Numbered from the stretch's first letter, positions 48,930 through 63,500 are shown. The stretch is DNA of 64,000 bases from Daldinia sp. FL1419 (GCA_025201765.1 MU623347.1:1-64000); one strand, 5' to 3'. Numbers and translations are program-made. The notes: generated by a model not told the origin, from the sequence alone.

Positions 48930-49565
48930 ACGCTCGGGTTAGTACCCATAATGAATCCCCTATTATTAGTTTTCGATCCAAATTCCCAACCAGGCCTCCC
49001 GAGGTGCAGCCACATGGTGCGAATGGAAGCTGAGTTTCACGATACTAGGTATGTGAGCATAACTAGTGGCTCCGTGCTTTAGAACGCATTGACTTCCTCC
49101 ACATATACCGTGCACTCGACTCCATTCATATCTTGTGTACACTAACACCCTTAGCAAGGTCTTTTATATATACGACCAGAAAGCCTCTCTTTCCCCTCTC
49201 TCTGCTACTCCCAAACCCCGGTATTCAAAATTCCGCGGATCTGTCACCTACTCAATAAGGCAACTATGGTACGATAGAGACGTTACTAAGACACAGTTCC
49301 ACTGATACCTACGGTAAAAGGAACGTACGTCGGCTAGAGAGCGATATGTAAATTTGCACCGATATACATCGTCGAGCAAGTACCTAGAAATACTTTACTA
49401 GCCAGGATACGATAATAGGTAGGTACCTAGGTATGTCTCCAACCGTCGTCTTCAAAGCAAGTGAATTTTTCAAAATATGTACTATGTAGGAATCCAACAA
49501 GCGCCGCAAGCGCCTAAGCCAGGGTACGCTGGTCCGCGCCAAGGAGCAAGGGACGATTGGAGTTC

Positions 49566-49580
49566 CTCTCTCTCTCTCTC
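49566..49580. repeat. (TC)n microsatellite
   Basis: Seven TC units in a row. Confidence 0.8.
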
Positions 49581-51574
49581 AGTCTTCTTGCGCGCTTCAC
49601 GCTATATTCGTGGGGATATGACACTAAACAAAGCACAAGACTTAGCTTCTCCTAGTCGAAGATAGTTCCCGTCGAGTGTCGAGATAGAGTGTCGACTCCG
49701 TATCCAGACGCCTCCGGGAAAAAATCCGGTGGCCGGGGAGTCTGGAGAAGGAATCACGCCGCGCCGAACGGGACCCCCTTGTCCTGGGCAGAAATAAAAA
49801 AAAATTACTTACTAGCTAACCTAGGCAGGTCGTCGCAGGCAAAAGCGTCCTCAAGACGTCCAAGCGTGCCTAGGTAGGTAGGTATGTAACATCGCCTCGT
49901 GACAATGCCGGCCAGAGGCTTCGGGGGTCATGATCCGCATATTAAGGTGGAAGGATTGTCGTCTTTCTCGCCTCGGCCATATTATCAAAGTCAAAAAAAA
50001 TTTTGTCTTTTCTATTATTTTCGCTCCAACGGTCTCCAACACGTCCATGGCACGCCACGGTCAGGGAATATGCTCCCCCCCTCGATCATTTTAGTTATTG
50101 GTTACATAGGTAGTCGGCATGTCGCTGGGTTTGGTACGTGTAATATCGTTTGATTTGATATCTAACACCATCGAAGATGCCGCAGTCGACTAAGTTCATG
50201 ATAGTTAAAAATATAGTCAGTTACCATAGTTTCTAATCAACTAGATCGAGTGAATTAGCAACCCGAGTTAACCGCACGGCCAAGTAAAGTCGTCCATGTC
50301 CAGCACGTAGCTAGTTCTTCAGTAACGTCGAGGTCGAGCATCAGCGCGCACCAATCGCGACGGCACAACTCTTGAGATCCAACCACGGGGCGACCAAGTC
50401 CACACCAATTGACGCGAAGTGAATAATACTATTTGAAACCAGACAATAAAATCCAATCGTTTTTATAGAGCTTTTGGCGTTTTAGATACCTATCCCGATT
50501 CGCAAAGGAATCTTTTAATATTCGTAAAACGCACCAGATCATCACAATAATAGGAACCAGTACCGACATGCAAGAGGTTCTCGTGTATTCTGCAGTTGGT
50601 AAGCCGACATACGTGTAATCTGGGGATAACAAACTAGAAGTTTTCAATCATCTGAAACCGAACGCTCTAACGACATAGGTATTCGGAGAGTTTACCGTCG
50701 CTAAAGCATGCAGAGCGTTCGCTACCCATTTAGACGGTAACGTGCTTCTGTTTCGCTGTGTGTTTTCCCTTCTACGATGTCACCATCGGCCTGCTCTTGT
50801 GTTATACGATCTAATTTCCAAGAGCAGACTTGGATGTCACATAGGTACCTATCCTGGCTAACCCCGGCGGACCGGATCGCCTTCCGGATTGGTCTGAGCC
50901 CTGGGGGTAAGAACGTAAATACCTAGCCTAGTATGGGACGAATATCTTTGAAGAGAATACAGGTGAGGAACTGGTGCGTATTTATCATCAGCCCTCGACC
51001 TTGGGCGATGTATTTGCATCACCAATAAGAGAGGCTTACTAGCAGAGTTAAGCATACACGCTCGATCGAATGTCGACACCCTTTTACAGGGCCTGTATGG
51101 GTGGGGTTGTTCCCCGAAGTGTAGCAATACGGCGCAGATCCAAATCGGGTTGCTATGATCCGAGCAGGCATTGTGAGACACATGTTAGCGATGTCGTCAG
51201 GAACAGGTAAAGCCTGGTAGATGAGACACCCGACAGCTCGAATTTAGGAGTCCAGCGGAACGGATACGTAGATGACATGTAAATGAAGTCGGCACATCGA
51301 CTTGCTATCCTATAGCACCCCGCGCGTCTTGCCGCCTTTAGTCAGTAACTTCGCGTAGTTTCGAGCGATTTAGGCTGTCGATCATTCTGCCAAGGGGCGT
51401 GGAACTCGGCAGAGAATAATAAGCGTAAATTGTGGGCAGACCCTTCAACCGATATGGATATCATCACCGTGCCTTGCATAGGTACGTGGTAACACTTTGC
51501 TATGTATTATCGTCGTTGCAAATGCTAACAGAAGCGGAGAGGTTAAAAAGAAACGAAAGGAGAAAGGTGATACT

Positions 51575-51602
51575 GGGTAGGTAGGTAGGTAGGTAGGTAG
51601 GG
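51575..51602. repeat. (TAGG)n microsatellite
   Basis: This is the longest tetranucleotide array in the window, about seven GGTA/TAGG units. Confidence 0.9.
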
Positions 51603-52132
51603 AAGCGATGTAGGTTAGAATTTTACTTACCTAGGTAGTTAGTTATATCAGGTACGATGAAGTTCGTTAATTAACCTCCCGAAATCCATAACTCGTGCTA
51701 TCAAATACGGACATGTCATTTGCTTGTCTACCGTTCGAATAGAGTTCCCAAATTCGAATTCCGAACGTAGGGGCGTGGCGCAGCGATTCATGTCTTTGCG
51801 CGAGTCCATTCCACGTCTCGCTCGTGTGGCTTCTGGACGTGTCCTTATTTGCAACAACGTCTCATGCCACTTCAAACGAGCGTTGGTACGCATTAGGTAA
51901 CTATGCGGCTTGATAAATACCGGGCTGGCAGGTGTGGCAGATAGAGAAACATGGCATTATGTATGGAAGCTCGTGGCGCATATGCATACTACATAAGAGT
52001 TCGTGTGTAGTACGTTACATTTAACTCATTCCCTATACATGGTAGTTGAGTCGTTTCATCGTTCCATCGTTTCATTGGCTACGAAGAACCAACTAGTCCA
52101 AAGGTCCCTCCAAGGGGGACGCACAAGGGGCC

Positions 52133-52600
52133 CTAGCTCACAATATGAACTAGGGCTACTACCATAACACCATATAGCAGTGCAAGTGTAGAACCCCCAA
52201 ATGCGCACAGGCCGGGGAAGAAGATGGTGTTGTGCCCCGGATTCAAAGTGTTACGCCAAGTAGTATAGATTAATGCTCGTGGTTTGAACAGTTCAACGCC
52301 GTGCTGTTGTCCAACATGAAAAGAGTCGGGCTGGCAGTCGAGAACTACCATGTATGGTATCTTTGAGATGTCCTTGTTAGAGAGGGTTATAAGAAGACCC
52401 GGATAGGAAGCCACAAGTCGTTGGTACCCGGAATATAGCACCACTCATATGGATGCACGTCGTATACAATATTGAGTCGGCATACGTTTGTAGAAAAGAG
52501 TGACTTGGCCAAGATACCAGGGTGTCTCGTCCAAGCGAACGCAAAATTGTAAACCCATGGCTCGCCATCGCCTAGATCATCCTAGGGTACTACGTTGAGT
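52133..52600 (-). pseudogene. Possible decayed coding segment, unknown product
   Basis: On the minus strand one frame reads DLGDGEPWVYNFAFAWTRHP through EWCYIPGTNDLWLPIRVF (52,588 to 52,385), and a second frame continues with VASYPGLLITLSNKDISKI through NTIFFPGLCAFGGSTLALLY to a stop at 52,133. Both look protein-like, with the second ending in a possible membrane segment, but they are in different frames with no intron signal between them and no ATG for the second. I do not recognise the family. It may be a frameshifted remnant of a membrane protein gene, or chance. Confidence 0.22.
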
Positions 52601-52943
52601 CCCTTCATAGTCTAGCGTACGGTCTTACTCGGAGCGTCCCAGGTCGCTGAGATACTGCGTTACAACCACGCATTTCTGGTGTTTTGCTTGTACGGTCCGG
52701 CGATCATTTCGCAATCTGTCTAGGAGTTGCGGCACGACAGGTGAGTATCCGCATTGAACTCCCCTGCTATAGATCCAGACATCTGCAGCCGGGCTTGCGA
52801 TAGGGGCCGTGCTCTGATGATATACATATTCCCCGACGCCACTCAGTTGATCCCGAGTCCGTCCCTTCGGGATCTCGCTGCCACTTTATTTGCCCAATCT
52901 CTATGTTCAGCATCGCCCCAGTCCTTGAGGCAAATAAGTCAAA

Positions 52944-54318
52944 ATGGCAGCGGTACAGGATACTCTAGGGACTATGATGAATGCTGTCAATTGGAGTTTG
53001 ACAGCATTAGCAGGAGTGTTTCTTGGTTTGCGAATGTATTGCAAGTTCAGTCGGCATAGGGGTTTATGGTGGGACGATCATATCTTAATATTCGCTTGGG
53101 TAAGTGATAATATCTCGACTTGGGTTATGATGGAAATCTTCTAACGTACTATGGGACCGTTATAGGCGTGTCTCATCGTTGCCGTCGGTTTTATTACTAG
53201 CTCGATTTCGTTGGGATTTACCAGCCCGGCAGGACCTCGAACCCCCGAGGCTGCTCTTCGACTACAGATACACGGAGGCGTACAAAATGTATTCTTCGGA
53301 TTGGCCACGGTCATGAGCAAGACCTCATTCGGAGTCACGCTATTAAGAGTTACCGAAGGTCGGATGAGAATACTTGTCCTATTTCTCACCGTTACTATGA
53401 ACTTGGCGGTATTTCTCTACATCATATTCACATTCTTCAAATGCAAGCCAGAAATATACTCCTGGATTAAAGGGCCTGGTTGCTGGAGCACCGAGAAATA
53501 TATCCATTACGGCATATTCGCCGGTGGTAAGTAAATTCTATATTGGCCCAGACTCATCCAGGGGTATGAGATGAACCAGTCCACTAACCAGTCGTATAGC
53601 CTATTCCGCCTTTGTAGACTTCTCGTTCGCAATTATCCCCTGGTTCTTGATTATGAACCTTCAAATGAAGAGGAGAGAGCGATTTGGTGTTGCCATTGCT
53701 ATGAGTTGCGGTGTAATGTATGGACCGGCGCAACTAATCTACTCAAATATTTGAAGGATCGCTAATTGTTATCTAGTGCTGGAATAACTGCTATTATGAG
53801 ATGCGTCTATCTACCTCTTCTTACCATAGGGACATTCTCGAGTAAGTTCATAGCGCTGCAGTAATTATGCTCATGAACCAGTCACTAACACATCATTAGC
53901 TCAAGGAACAACCTTGGTTATATGGTACGTGGCTGAATCATCGGTCACCATCATCGCGGCGTCAATTCCAGTTCTACGGGCTCTCATTAAAGAGATATCT
54001 TCGTCGATAGACCGTTACAACCGCAGCACCGGCAACAAATCGGGCTTGAAGAGCCATACTAAAGGCACACCAAAGGGCCTACATGCTAGCAATGTCGTTA
54101 CAACAGTGATAAGTTCTCGGAGGGACCCCCACGATCCACACGGTGACGCGAGTAGCGATAAGAGTATCCTCGAAGGAGCACACGCACCAGGAAAATCATC
54201 CTCAGGGAGGAGTGGAATCGTGCAGACACAAGAAATCCGGCTGAGCTATCACGACCGAAGCGACAACGACAGCGAACAAGGATACGAGATGGAATCCATG
54301 GGGAGGAAGTCGCCTTGA
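52944..54318 (+). CDS. Fungal rhodopsin-fold integral membrane protein (PTH11-like), 372 aa
   Basis: Five exons: 52944-53099, 53166-53526, 53600-53717, 53777-53841 and 53900-54318, with introns of 66, 73, 59 and 58 bp (donors GTAAGT, GTAAGT, GTATGG and GTAAGT); 1,119 nt, 372 aa. It shows the hallmarks of the fungal rhodopsin-domain family: a first helix, then GLRMYCKFSRHRGLWWDDH, a cysteine-bearing loop (FKCKPEIYSWIKGPGCW), a helix with FVDFSFAIIPWFLIMNLQM, the basic loop KRRERFG, and WYVAESSVTIIAASIPVLR as the last helix. About seven helices are predicted by eye. The 120-residue cytosolic tail is Ser/Asp/Gly-rich and probably disordered. The family includes the Magnaporthe PTH11 surface-sensing receptor, but most members have no known ligand. 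There is no N-terminal CFEM domain. It ends about 250 bp before the right AT block. Confidence 0.88.
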
Positions 54319-54599
54319 TTTATGATACCCAGAATGGCCACAGCTAGCACAACCGAAAAGCTTCTCTGATTTTATGTATAAAACATTGTACGATTTTTAC
54401 GCGATACGTAATACCTAAATCCCAACAGCCAATGCCCAAAATTCTTGACGAAAGGGTCCCTGATGATGGATTCGTGAATGCTTATTTGATCTGAATATGC
54501 ACCCCCGTGATCTTTGTCTCATGTAACCGACCCCTATTGCCCGAACTCTATAAGGGATATTATATTTGACCTTATTTCTAAAAAAGGAAGTTCATCCAT

Positions 54600-57500
54600 A
54601 CACAACTCTAAATGTTTTTATTGGGTGTATCGCCCGGAAGGATTAATCTCCATTTTAATCTTTTTTTTTAAAATATATACTAATTAAACCTATACTTATA
54701 TAATAGAATACATACACTTATTAAACCTATTTAATATATGATAAATTAATAAATCAATAAATGATTTATTTAATATAATTTTATTTATTAATTTTTATTT
54801 TAATATAGATCAACTTCATTTTTTAATAAATCAAAATAGAATTACCTCCTCTTAATTAATACTTACTAATTAAAACCTATATTTTATAAAATAGAAATAT
54901 TATTTTACACCTAATCACCATACCATTTCTATAATATCAAAAACATCATTACCATATTTAATCCAAAATAAAATCCATTAAATAAATCTTTACAAACCTC
55001 ACATCCTATTACTACTACAACAATTTTAAACCCTTTCTTTCCACATGCAATAATTCTAAAACATAAAAAAAAATAAATTACATATAAGATTGATAATAAT
55101 TTAACAAACTATATTTTAATCTATTATCCATATTATACACATAATTTATCCAACTATCCTATATTACAATTATTAATAATTAATAATAACACTCAATATT
55201 TAATAATATATTATATTTATTATATTTTAACAAATAACTATATAAAAAATAATAAAGGTAAAGATAATTTAAATTTCAATAGCCCTTTTCTATCCAAAAT
55301 TTTATATATTAATGGTTACATTATAGTACCTATAAATAATATTATTAAAATAAGTAATTATTTCTTTATTATATCTGAATCTGCCACTCTATCTCCATCC
55401 TTTTTTGGAATACACTATCCTATTACACCTACTTTCAACAATTAGAAATTACTTTCCAAAATACCTTTCTTATGGAAATAAATAGAAATACCCTTAAATA
55501 AAAATATTAGTTATTCTATTATTAAATAAAAAAATAATTTGTATTTTATTTTAGAAATATTTCTTAGAGTTGAATAAGCTTACATTATATTAAAGATAGA
55601 AGAGAAATAGGTTATGTAAAATGATTTTAAGAAGATAGTAAAATATAATAAAAAAATAATTTTATATTAAAAAAATAAAATCTCTTTTTGTAAAGATCTT
55701 TACTATTTATAAAATCATAAATATTTAACTTTTTTTCCAAAATGTTTTACAACATCCTCTTCTAAATATTATAAATTATTAATATATATTAATCACCTAA
55801 CCAGAAATACTAAACCAGATAATAAAATAATCCATAATTACCAAAATATCATAATAAAAGGCTTACATATTATATTTATTTTATTCTTATATATTCAATT
55901 TATATAATCAATTTTCAACAAAGATATCATAAAAATATTTAGTAGAAAAAGCCAATATTTAGTTAGGTATTTAATTCCTAAAAATAATAATAAAATAAAA
56001 GAAAAATATAAAAAATTAATAAATAAAAATATTTATAAATAAAGGGGTGGTATATTACGCCTATACTCATCACAATTCTTTAACACCCAACCGCACAATA
56101 ATACTAGGAAATATAATTCAACTACCAATAAAAATAATAATAAGTATTCTTTATTTATTAAATTTGGATATTTATTTCCATTTAAATCTAATAGATTAAA
56201 TATGTATAATTACAAATAGGCTATTAATGAAAAAGATGAAAATAATACAGAAAACAATAATCCCAATACCATTTTGAACCTAATTAATAATAATTCAAAT
56301 GAAATTAATTATAATAAACAATATAAAAAAAAACAAATTCAAAGTTATATTTATATATGTCATTTCTTATGTAAAGAACACAAATCTTCCTTTAATATAA
56401 CCATAAAGAATTTAATTAATATAATTTTCATATAAAGTTAAAAAGGTTATAATATATTATCTAATCCCAATTATTTATTAATGTCTAACCTCTTTAAATT
56501 GGTTGAAATGATTAAGATTAATGAAAGTATAATTAAAAGATTGGAAAAAGGCTTTTTTTTAGAATGGAATATTGAAACATTAAAATCCAAAAAGAAGATG
56601 TATACCTTAATATTATTAAATAATAATTATAATGATTTTATTTTTTTAAAAATAATTTAACTTATTATTCACATATTAAATATTACCTTTATAATTAAAA
56701 CAATTACCCACCTAAATTTTAATAAGAAAAGATGGTTTATATTAATTAAAAAACAAATTTCTTCTTTTTATAAATAGGATTATTTTATAATAAATGTATA
56801 ATATTTTGAATTTGGTTAAGATGAAATATATAAGGATATATAAAGAAAGATTAAATATATTAATCCTAAATATATTAATAATAGATTTTTTCTTTTTTAT
56901 TTTATTAAATTTTAATTTTTTATATATGGGTTATAATTTTTACAATTTCCTTTTCAATTTCTTTAATAAAAAAATAATTTAAATAAATTTGATATTAGGA
57001 GATATATAAAGAATTAAAAAAAACCATTTTAAATTTATATTTTTTTTTTATTTCTTATTAATAATATATAATAATTCTTTACCTTTATAATAAAAGATCT
57101 TTTATAAATTAGGTACCTAATAGGCAATTAGGTATATATAATAATTTCAAAGTTGATTTATAAAAGAATCTAATATTTTTTAATTTAATTCAATTAAACA
57201 ACCTAATTATTAAATTATCTTAAATAATATTTTCAAACTACACCAATACTCTATATTAATAAATAACAATAAGTGAAGATCTTATAGATTCATAGTCCTT
57301 AAAAATTGAACATAAGTAACCATAAAATTAGCTCTTTTTGGCTCTATTGAACTTAACCCCGAAATACTTTTTTAACCTTTAAATCATACCATTAAACTTA
57401 AATAGGCCTTTTGTAATGTTTATCCTTACAATTTATATTCAATAATAATAAAAATAGGAGTTAGAAGAAGACCTTATTATTAAAACTATCAACTTTCATA

Positions 57501-60500
57501 TAGAAATATACTTATTTAAAATAGAGGTATTATTCCTTAATTTAAACCATTAAACACAATATTTCCCATTATTATTGACAATAAAAATATAACCTTTAAC
57601 AGACAGGTTATAAACAGGACTTTTAGATTAATGCAAAAAATAAAAACACACAAATTTAAAATAAAACTTTTAATAATATATTTAATATCATTAATAACTT
57701 TTAACATCTAAAGCATATTTTAAATAATAACAACAGATATACCATATATAAAAATAAAATATATAAGAATTTTAACTTAAAAAGAATCTATAATTTTATA
57801 TACCACATTCAAGACCTTTACATGATTATTTAAATTATACCAATACTAGAATAAAAAAATATAAATTATTTGATTTTAATTAGTTACAAAAGCTAAAATT
57901 GTTTAAAAATTAATAATATAATATATAAAATTAAAGAAAATTATAATTTTCATATGTTTATCTAACTTAATATCTTCCAAACATACTACTCTTTCATTTA
58001 AGACATTAGCATCATTTACTATTTGAATTCCATCTCTCAATCTTAAAAGAATATCTCAAAACTTAATATTACCATTCTTTATTTACTAATTAAAAATCAT
58101 AACATTTATAAATTTTAACCATAACTAATGACCAATATAATAATTACCTTTTTAAATTTTAAAAGCCTAATCCATTTCTTTTACAGTTTCAGTTAATGTA
58201 GCTGCTCTAAAATAGAGCAAGATCATGTTTGTAACAGGCTGAAATTAATAAAAATTTCTATAAAATATTACAATTAAAAGGCCCTCAAAAATTACATCAT
58301 TTCTTCCTTAAGCCTTTTATAGGTGGAGATTAATGGAATAAAAATCAACCTTAAAGAACATACTACATTCATCTATAATAAAAATATTAACATCTTTCCA
58401 AACCATTTTATATTCTAGGTTCATCAAGAACTTAAAAAGGATATATATAATTGAATGAATTATAACACTGCCAATATAGAAGGTAGCATTTTCTAAAATA
58501 ACAATAACCCTTAAATATTATCAAAATTTTTTTAAATTAATTATTTAGGTTAACATTTTAATAATAATATTTTTTTTAATTCCCCCTTCACTTCCTAAAT
58601 AATGAAAGAATTAAGGCTTAATATTACCAATAGTATCTTAATCTTTCACATTAACTTTTGATTTATTATGAGATCTACAACGATTTAATTTATCTAAATA
58701 TTATATAATTAAGGTAAAAAAAATATATTACTTAACATTTAAAGATTTTTCCTTTGTTAAAATAAAACCTACATCAACCCAACTTTTTCCTAAATAATAC
58801 TCCACAAATAGATTAATTGGGCATAGTTCCGCATCCCTCTACTTTAACTCAGGTGCCTCCCATAATACAAAAGGATCATCATTTATATTAATTATTTTAA
58901 TATTTTGGGTAAAAAGGTCCAATACATTTTCAATATTTATCTATCCAGAAATTTCCTTCAATTTTAATTTATCTATTCTTTTCAAATTACCTTACCAACA
59001 AACCATTTAATTTTTAATATATTTTATAAATATATTATAATAAATTCTTATCTCTATAGCCTTTTAGAATTTATTAAATATTATATTACAATAAATTTCC
59101 AACTTTGAAGAAATGGAAAAATCCTAAATACATTCAAATCCATCAACTTCAAATATTTTTAAAAAGTAACCAATATTAAGTTTAAAGATGGGGGTTCTAT
59201 TTTGGTGGCCTTTTTTCATATAATTCAAAAATTGCTTTATAAATGCTTTAATAAATTTAAACTTAAATTTATCTTTAATCAAAACATCTTCCTCCTTATC
59301 TTCTAAAGAATCATTAATTATACCATTATTACCAAAAATATTATTTTTGTTGAAATATGTTTTATGAATTTTTTGATCTTGAATGATATTTTTTTTCAAT
59401 TTCCTTAAAAAATTAAAATTATTATTAATAAATTTTAACCTTTTAAAAAAGCCTACCAAATATTGTTCCTAAATGTCCAGAAGTGAGTCTTCCATTTTGG
59501 ATAAAAAATATTACCACAATACAAAAAGAACTAAATGAATAACAATATTCTAACTATATAATTTACTATTTTTAATTCTAAGAAACAAAGTGTTTGTTAA
59601 AAGGGAATTAAATTTTTCATTTATTAAAAGAATATGTTAATAATAGCCCTTAAAACCCAATATCTTTTTAAATTTAATTTACTTTTTATATAAATATCTT
59701 AATTTTAATTTAACCATAATTTCTATAATATAAATATATTTATATAAATATATATTAGTAAGGAGCAGATCACAATAACTATAAGCCTAAAATATATTAG
59801 ACTTTAATACCACTATTTCATTAAAGGATATTAATTCCTCAATTAATAGATCCTTATTATTATCGCTAGATTCAAAAATTAATTTTCATAAATAACTCTA
59901 TTAGTACTAAATAATAAAATATATTATATTACAATGGAGCCACTACTACTTCTTCTTAAAACAATAATATATATTATACCTAAAAATATAATTACAAATT
60001 TTAATTAAAAATAATTTTCTTTAAAAAAAAATATAATTCAAAATACAAATCATTATACCTTATATTTTCTCTAAAACATCATTAGGATTCTAAATATAAT
60101 AATTATTCTGCAAATTCTGCTAAATTATTGTAAGAAGCAAAAACCTTTGGTACGAAGGTATCTCAAATTTTATTACATAATTTATTATATAATATAATAA
60201 TATTAAGGTTTAAATTTTCATATAAATAAATATAAAGTTATAATTATGCTACATCACAGCAATAATAACTTTATTCTAATATATATAATTGATATCATTT
60301 TGTTTAATATGAAACACACTATTATCATCAATATAAATATTATTTACAAACTTTCAAAGCCATTTAAACCAACAATTCAAACCTTCTTTACTTTTTGATT
60401 TTTTTTTATCTTTGACGTATTTTCAATAAGTTACAAAATAAAGATAAGCTTACACCGTTGTTACAATATATTCAGCTTCATTTTACCACTCTTTTTTTAA

Positions 60501-63500
60501 TTTTTCAAAATTAATACATAATTCTTCAAAAAATTCTACACGCATTTATCCTGGATATTGGGATCTAATTTTAGACATTGTGGGATTAAAGCTTTTTTGG
60601 AAATGTTTATCTATTTATTAAATAAATTCCACAACCTCCTTTTCAATATTTACATTAAACAAGTTCACTATCATATTTTTTATCCTTATATTACTATGAT
60701 ACCAAAAGAACCTATATAAGTGAAAAATATTATATCCATTGGTCTTTAATATACTATAATAATGGTTAATAAATCCAAAAATTCCATTTTTAATTTTAAA
60801 CCTAATAATTTTATTAAAAAACACTTCTATATAAATATAAAACCATCAAACTATTAATATAAAATCTTAATTAATTTCTTTTATAAAAGATCTTTAAAAC
60901 ATACCCATCTTATTTTTCATTTGATACTTAATCTTTTAAAAATATTTATCATCTTAGAACTTCCAACTAATCTTAATTCAAATTGGTAAAAATAAATTAT
61001 TTAAATTACTAATAAACCAAATTACCAAAATACCATAATAAACAATCATACTTTTTAACTTATTTTTCTAATTAATTTTCTTTTTATTAAATAAAGGCTA
61101 TTAATAACCATATATTAAAATCTCCTTTAAAAAAACTTTTATTTTTAAATTACTAATCTTATATTATATATGAAATTCTTTTCCAGCCTTAATCAACTAC
61201 ATTTCAATAAAAAATATATAAATATTTATTATTTAAGAAAAAAAAACTTTCTTAATTCGCAACTTATTAATATAAGCACTATTATTCTTAATGATACAAT
61301 TAAAAACCAAAAATGGAAAAACTGGATACATGACCACCATAACTCCATATTAGCATAATTTAATATCAACCCATCTAATATACTATTATTAATATCATTC
61401 TTAGAACATATTAAAACAAAATAAAAAACATACATTTTTAAGGTAAAATTCTTTTCCTTAAAGGTTTTTATCTTTTCTTCTTATTCTTCAATAACAATAA
61501 CAAATCTACCCCAGCCATACAAAAAGATTATTATAAACATTAAAGCAAAATAATAAAGATTTTAAATACTAAGAAATTGGGAACCAAAAAATATATAAAT
61601 ATAAGGTTTATTATTCATAACCTTTTTTAAAAATGTTTAATGAAGAGATTCCATATTGTTCTCTATAGCTTCTTCCTGTAAGACTCCCTTGCAAAAAAAA
61701 CTAATCTTTTGGATATTATTCGATTTATTACTAGCCATATCAAAAAAATTGGAAGAAATTATAATAAATAAAGTAGCAATTGGTACACTTTTTTTATCCA
61801 TATTTATTTGGGTGCCTTTAATATTATTAAAAAAATTAAATCCACAATCACTTCTATTTAGATTAATATTTGGATTAACTATTAAATTTATAAAATAAAT
61901 AGCCTCAATCTATTTCTTATTCTTATCTTTATCTATATCCTTATTTTTATTTTTATTTTTATTATTATTATTAATATCATTACTATTAACATTATTACTA
62001 TTAGAATCTTCTGGGTCTTTTATAAAAATAAGTAGAAAATAATCTTATTAAGAAACATATATAAATCTTTTAACAACTTTTTCTTTAGTATTATCCATAT
62101 ATCATATAATTACTAATATTTCCGGCAATAGCAAATTATTATCTTCAAACCAGCAGTCCCAAAATTTGCCATCTAGCAGTACATCAATATATAAATAATT
62201 ATATTTCTTTAATTATATTAAAGTTCTTAACATTACTAATTTCTTTACCCTTAAAAAGGGAAGGAAATCCTTTTTCACAAAGGTATTAAAACCTAACCAT
62301 ATAATAGTTATCTCCCCGGTAATATCCTTAATTAAATACAGTAAAATCCTGGCAACTTAAAAGATATTATTAATAAAGATATTGACATGATTTACAATCT
62401 TCTTATACAATAAATTGTTAGGTTAGTTGTTTAATAAATTAAATAAAAACTTTATAATTATTCCAAAAATATATCTTAAGGTTAAAAACCTTTTTTTTAA
62501 TAATTATAAATCCTGAATTTCTTCAGGATAAAGATATATGCAGGAGATTTACAATATTGTTAACCAATAATAATTAAGTAATCTACCTTTTAAAATAAAT
62601 TTGTAATAATATAAACATATATAAGAAAACCCAGTCTCAGGGTTGAAATAATCATTACAATTAAAATAATAAGGTGATTCTTCAAAGATGGAAGAAAAAT
62701 TACCCCTTAAACCTTAAAGGAAGTAAATAAAAAAATCCTTTTATAATATATCTTTCATTTTATTATAAAAACATTAAACTAAATATAAATAATATTAATT
62801 TAAAGGAAAATTAGATTTTAATTATATAATTTTTTAAAAGTTGGAGATACATTCTGCTTTTCATAAATTGTTCATTGGCTGCAAATAGTTTTTATGTAGC
62901 AAAACCTCCTTTTTAAATTAAAACTCAAACTCAATACAATTCATAACATGTTTGATTTTATTATATATAATACTATCATCTTTTTCTACATTTGATAATA
63001 GCATTTGTTTCAGATTTAGATTGATATTCTTATTATCTTTAGAAAGAAATGGATTTCTATTATACTTATATTCTGAAATCTTCTACAAGCTTTAAAAACC
63101 TTGCTTAAGAGCAGGAAGTTAATCATAACTATATTTATAATTTAATATTCTCCATTTGTTAATGGGGGTTATTATAAATAAATAAATAAAATAAATTATA
63201 ATATAATATTCAAAATAGTATTATATATAAAAAATAAAAATATTAAAATTTTTAAATCAAAGGTAATATAATTTCTTATATTTATATTTTCCTAAACCAA
63301 AAACACATACCTTCTAATATGGTCTTATACATATAATATTAAATAACTTATAAAATAAGGCTTACAGGTAAAATCTTCCAACCTATAAAATTTTGTATAT
63401 AAAGAACGTTGTTACGCCTAAATTATTATATTGAATTATTTTGTAAATAATATTAAATACTACATAATATCATCTTTTACATTTAATATAACTTAAATTA

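Larger units (their letters stand above)
48930..52943. other. Long gene-poor intergenic stretch
   Basis: Four kb of normal composition with no gene I can assemble. It holds TAGG/CCTA arrays (49,416-49,434; 49,869-49,885; 51,575-51,602), a (TC)n run at 49,566-49,580, and a possible decayed coding piece at 52,133-52,600. ORFs of 60-107 codons elsewhere have no recognisable features. Confidence 0.5.

Noticed and set aside
56794..56982. 62-codon hydrophobic ORF in the AT block
   Set aside because: It is made almost only of Ile, Leu, Asn, Phe and Lys codons, as expected from AT-rich DNA; no family feature.
61656..61898. 80-codon ORF with apparent membrane segments in the AT block
   Set aside because: Its hydrophobicity comes from T-rich codons, there is no conserved motif, and it lies next to the Helitron relic.
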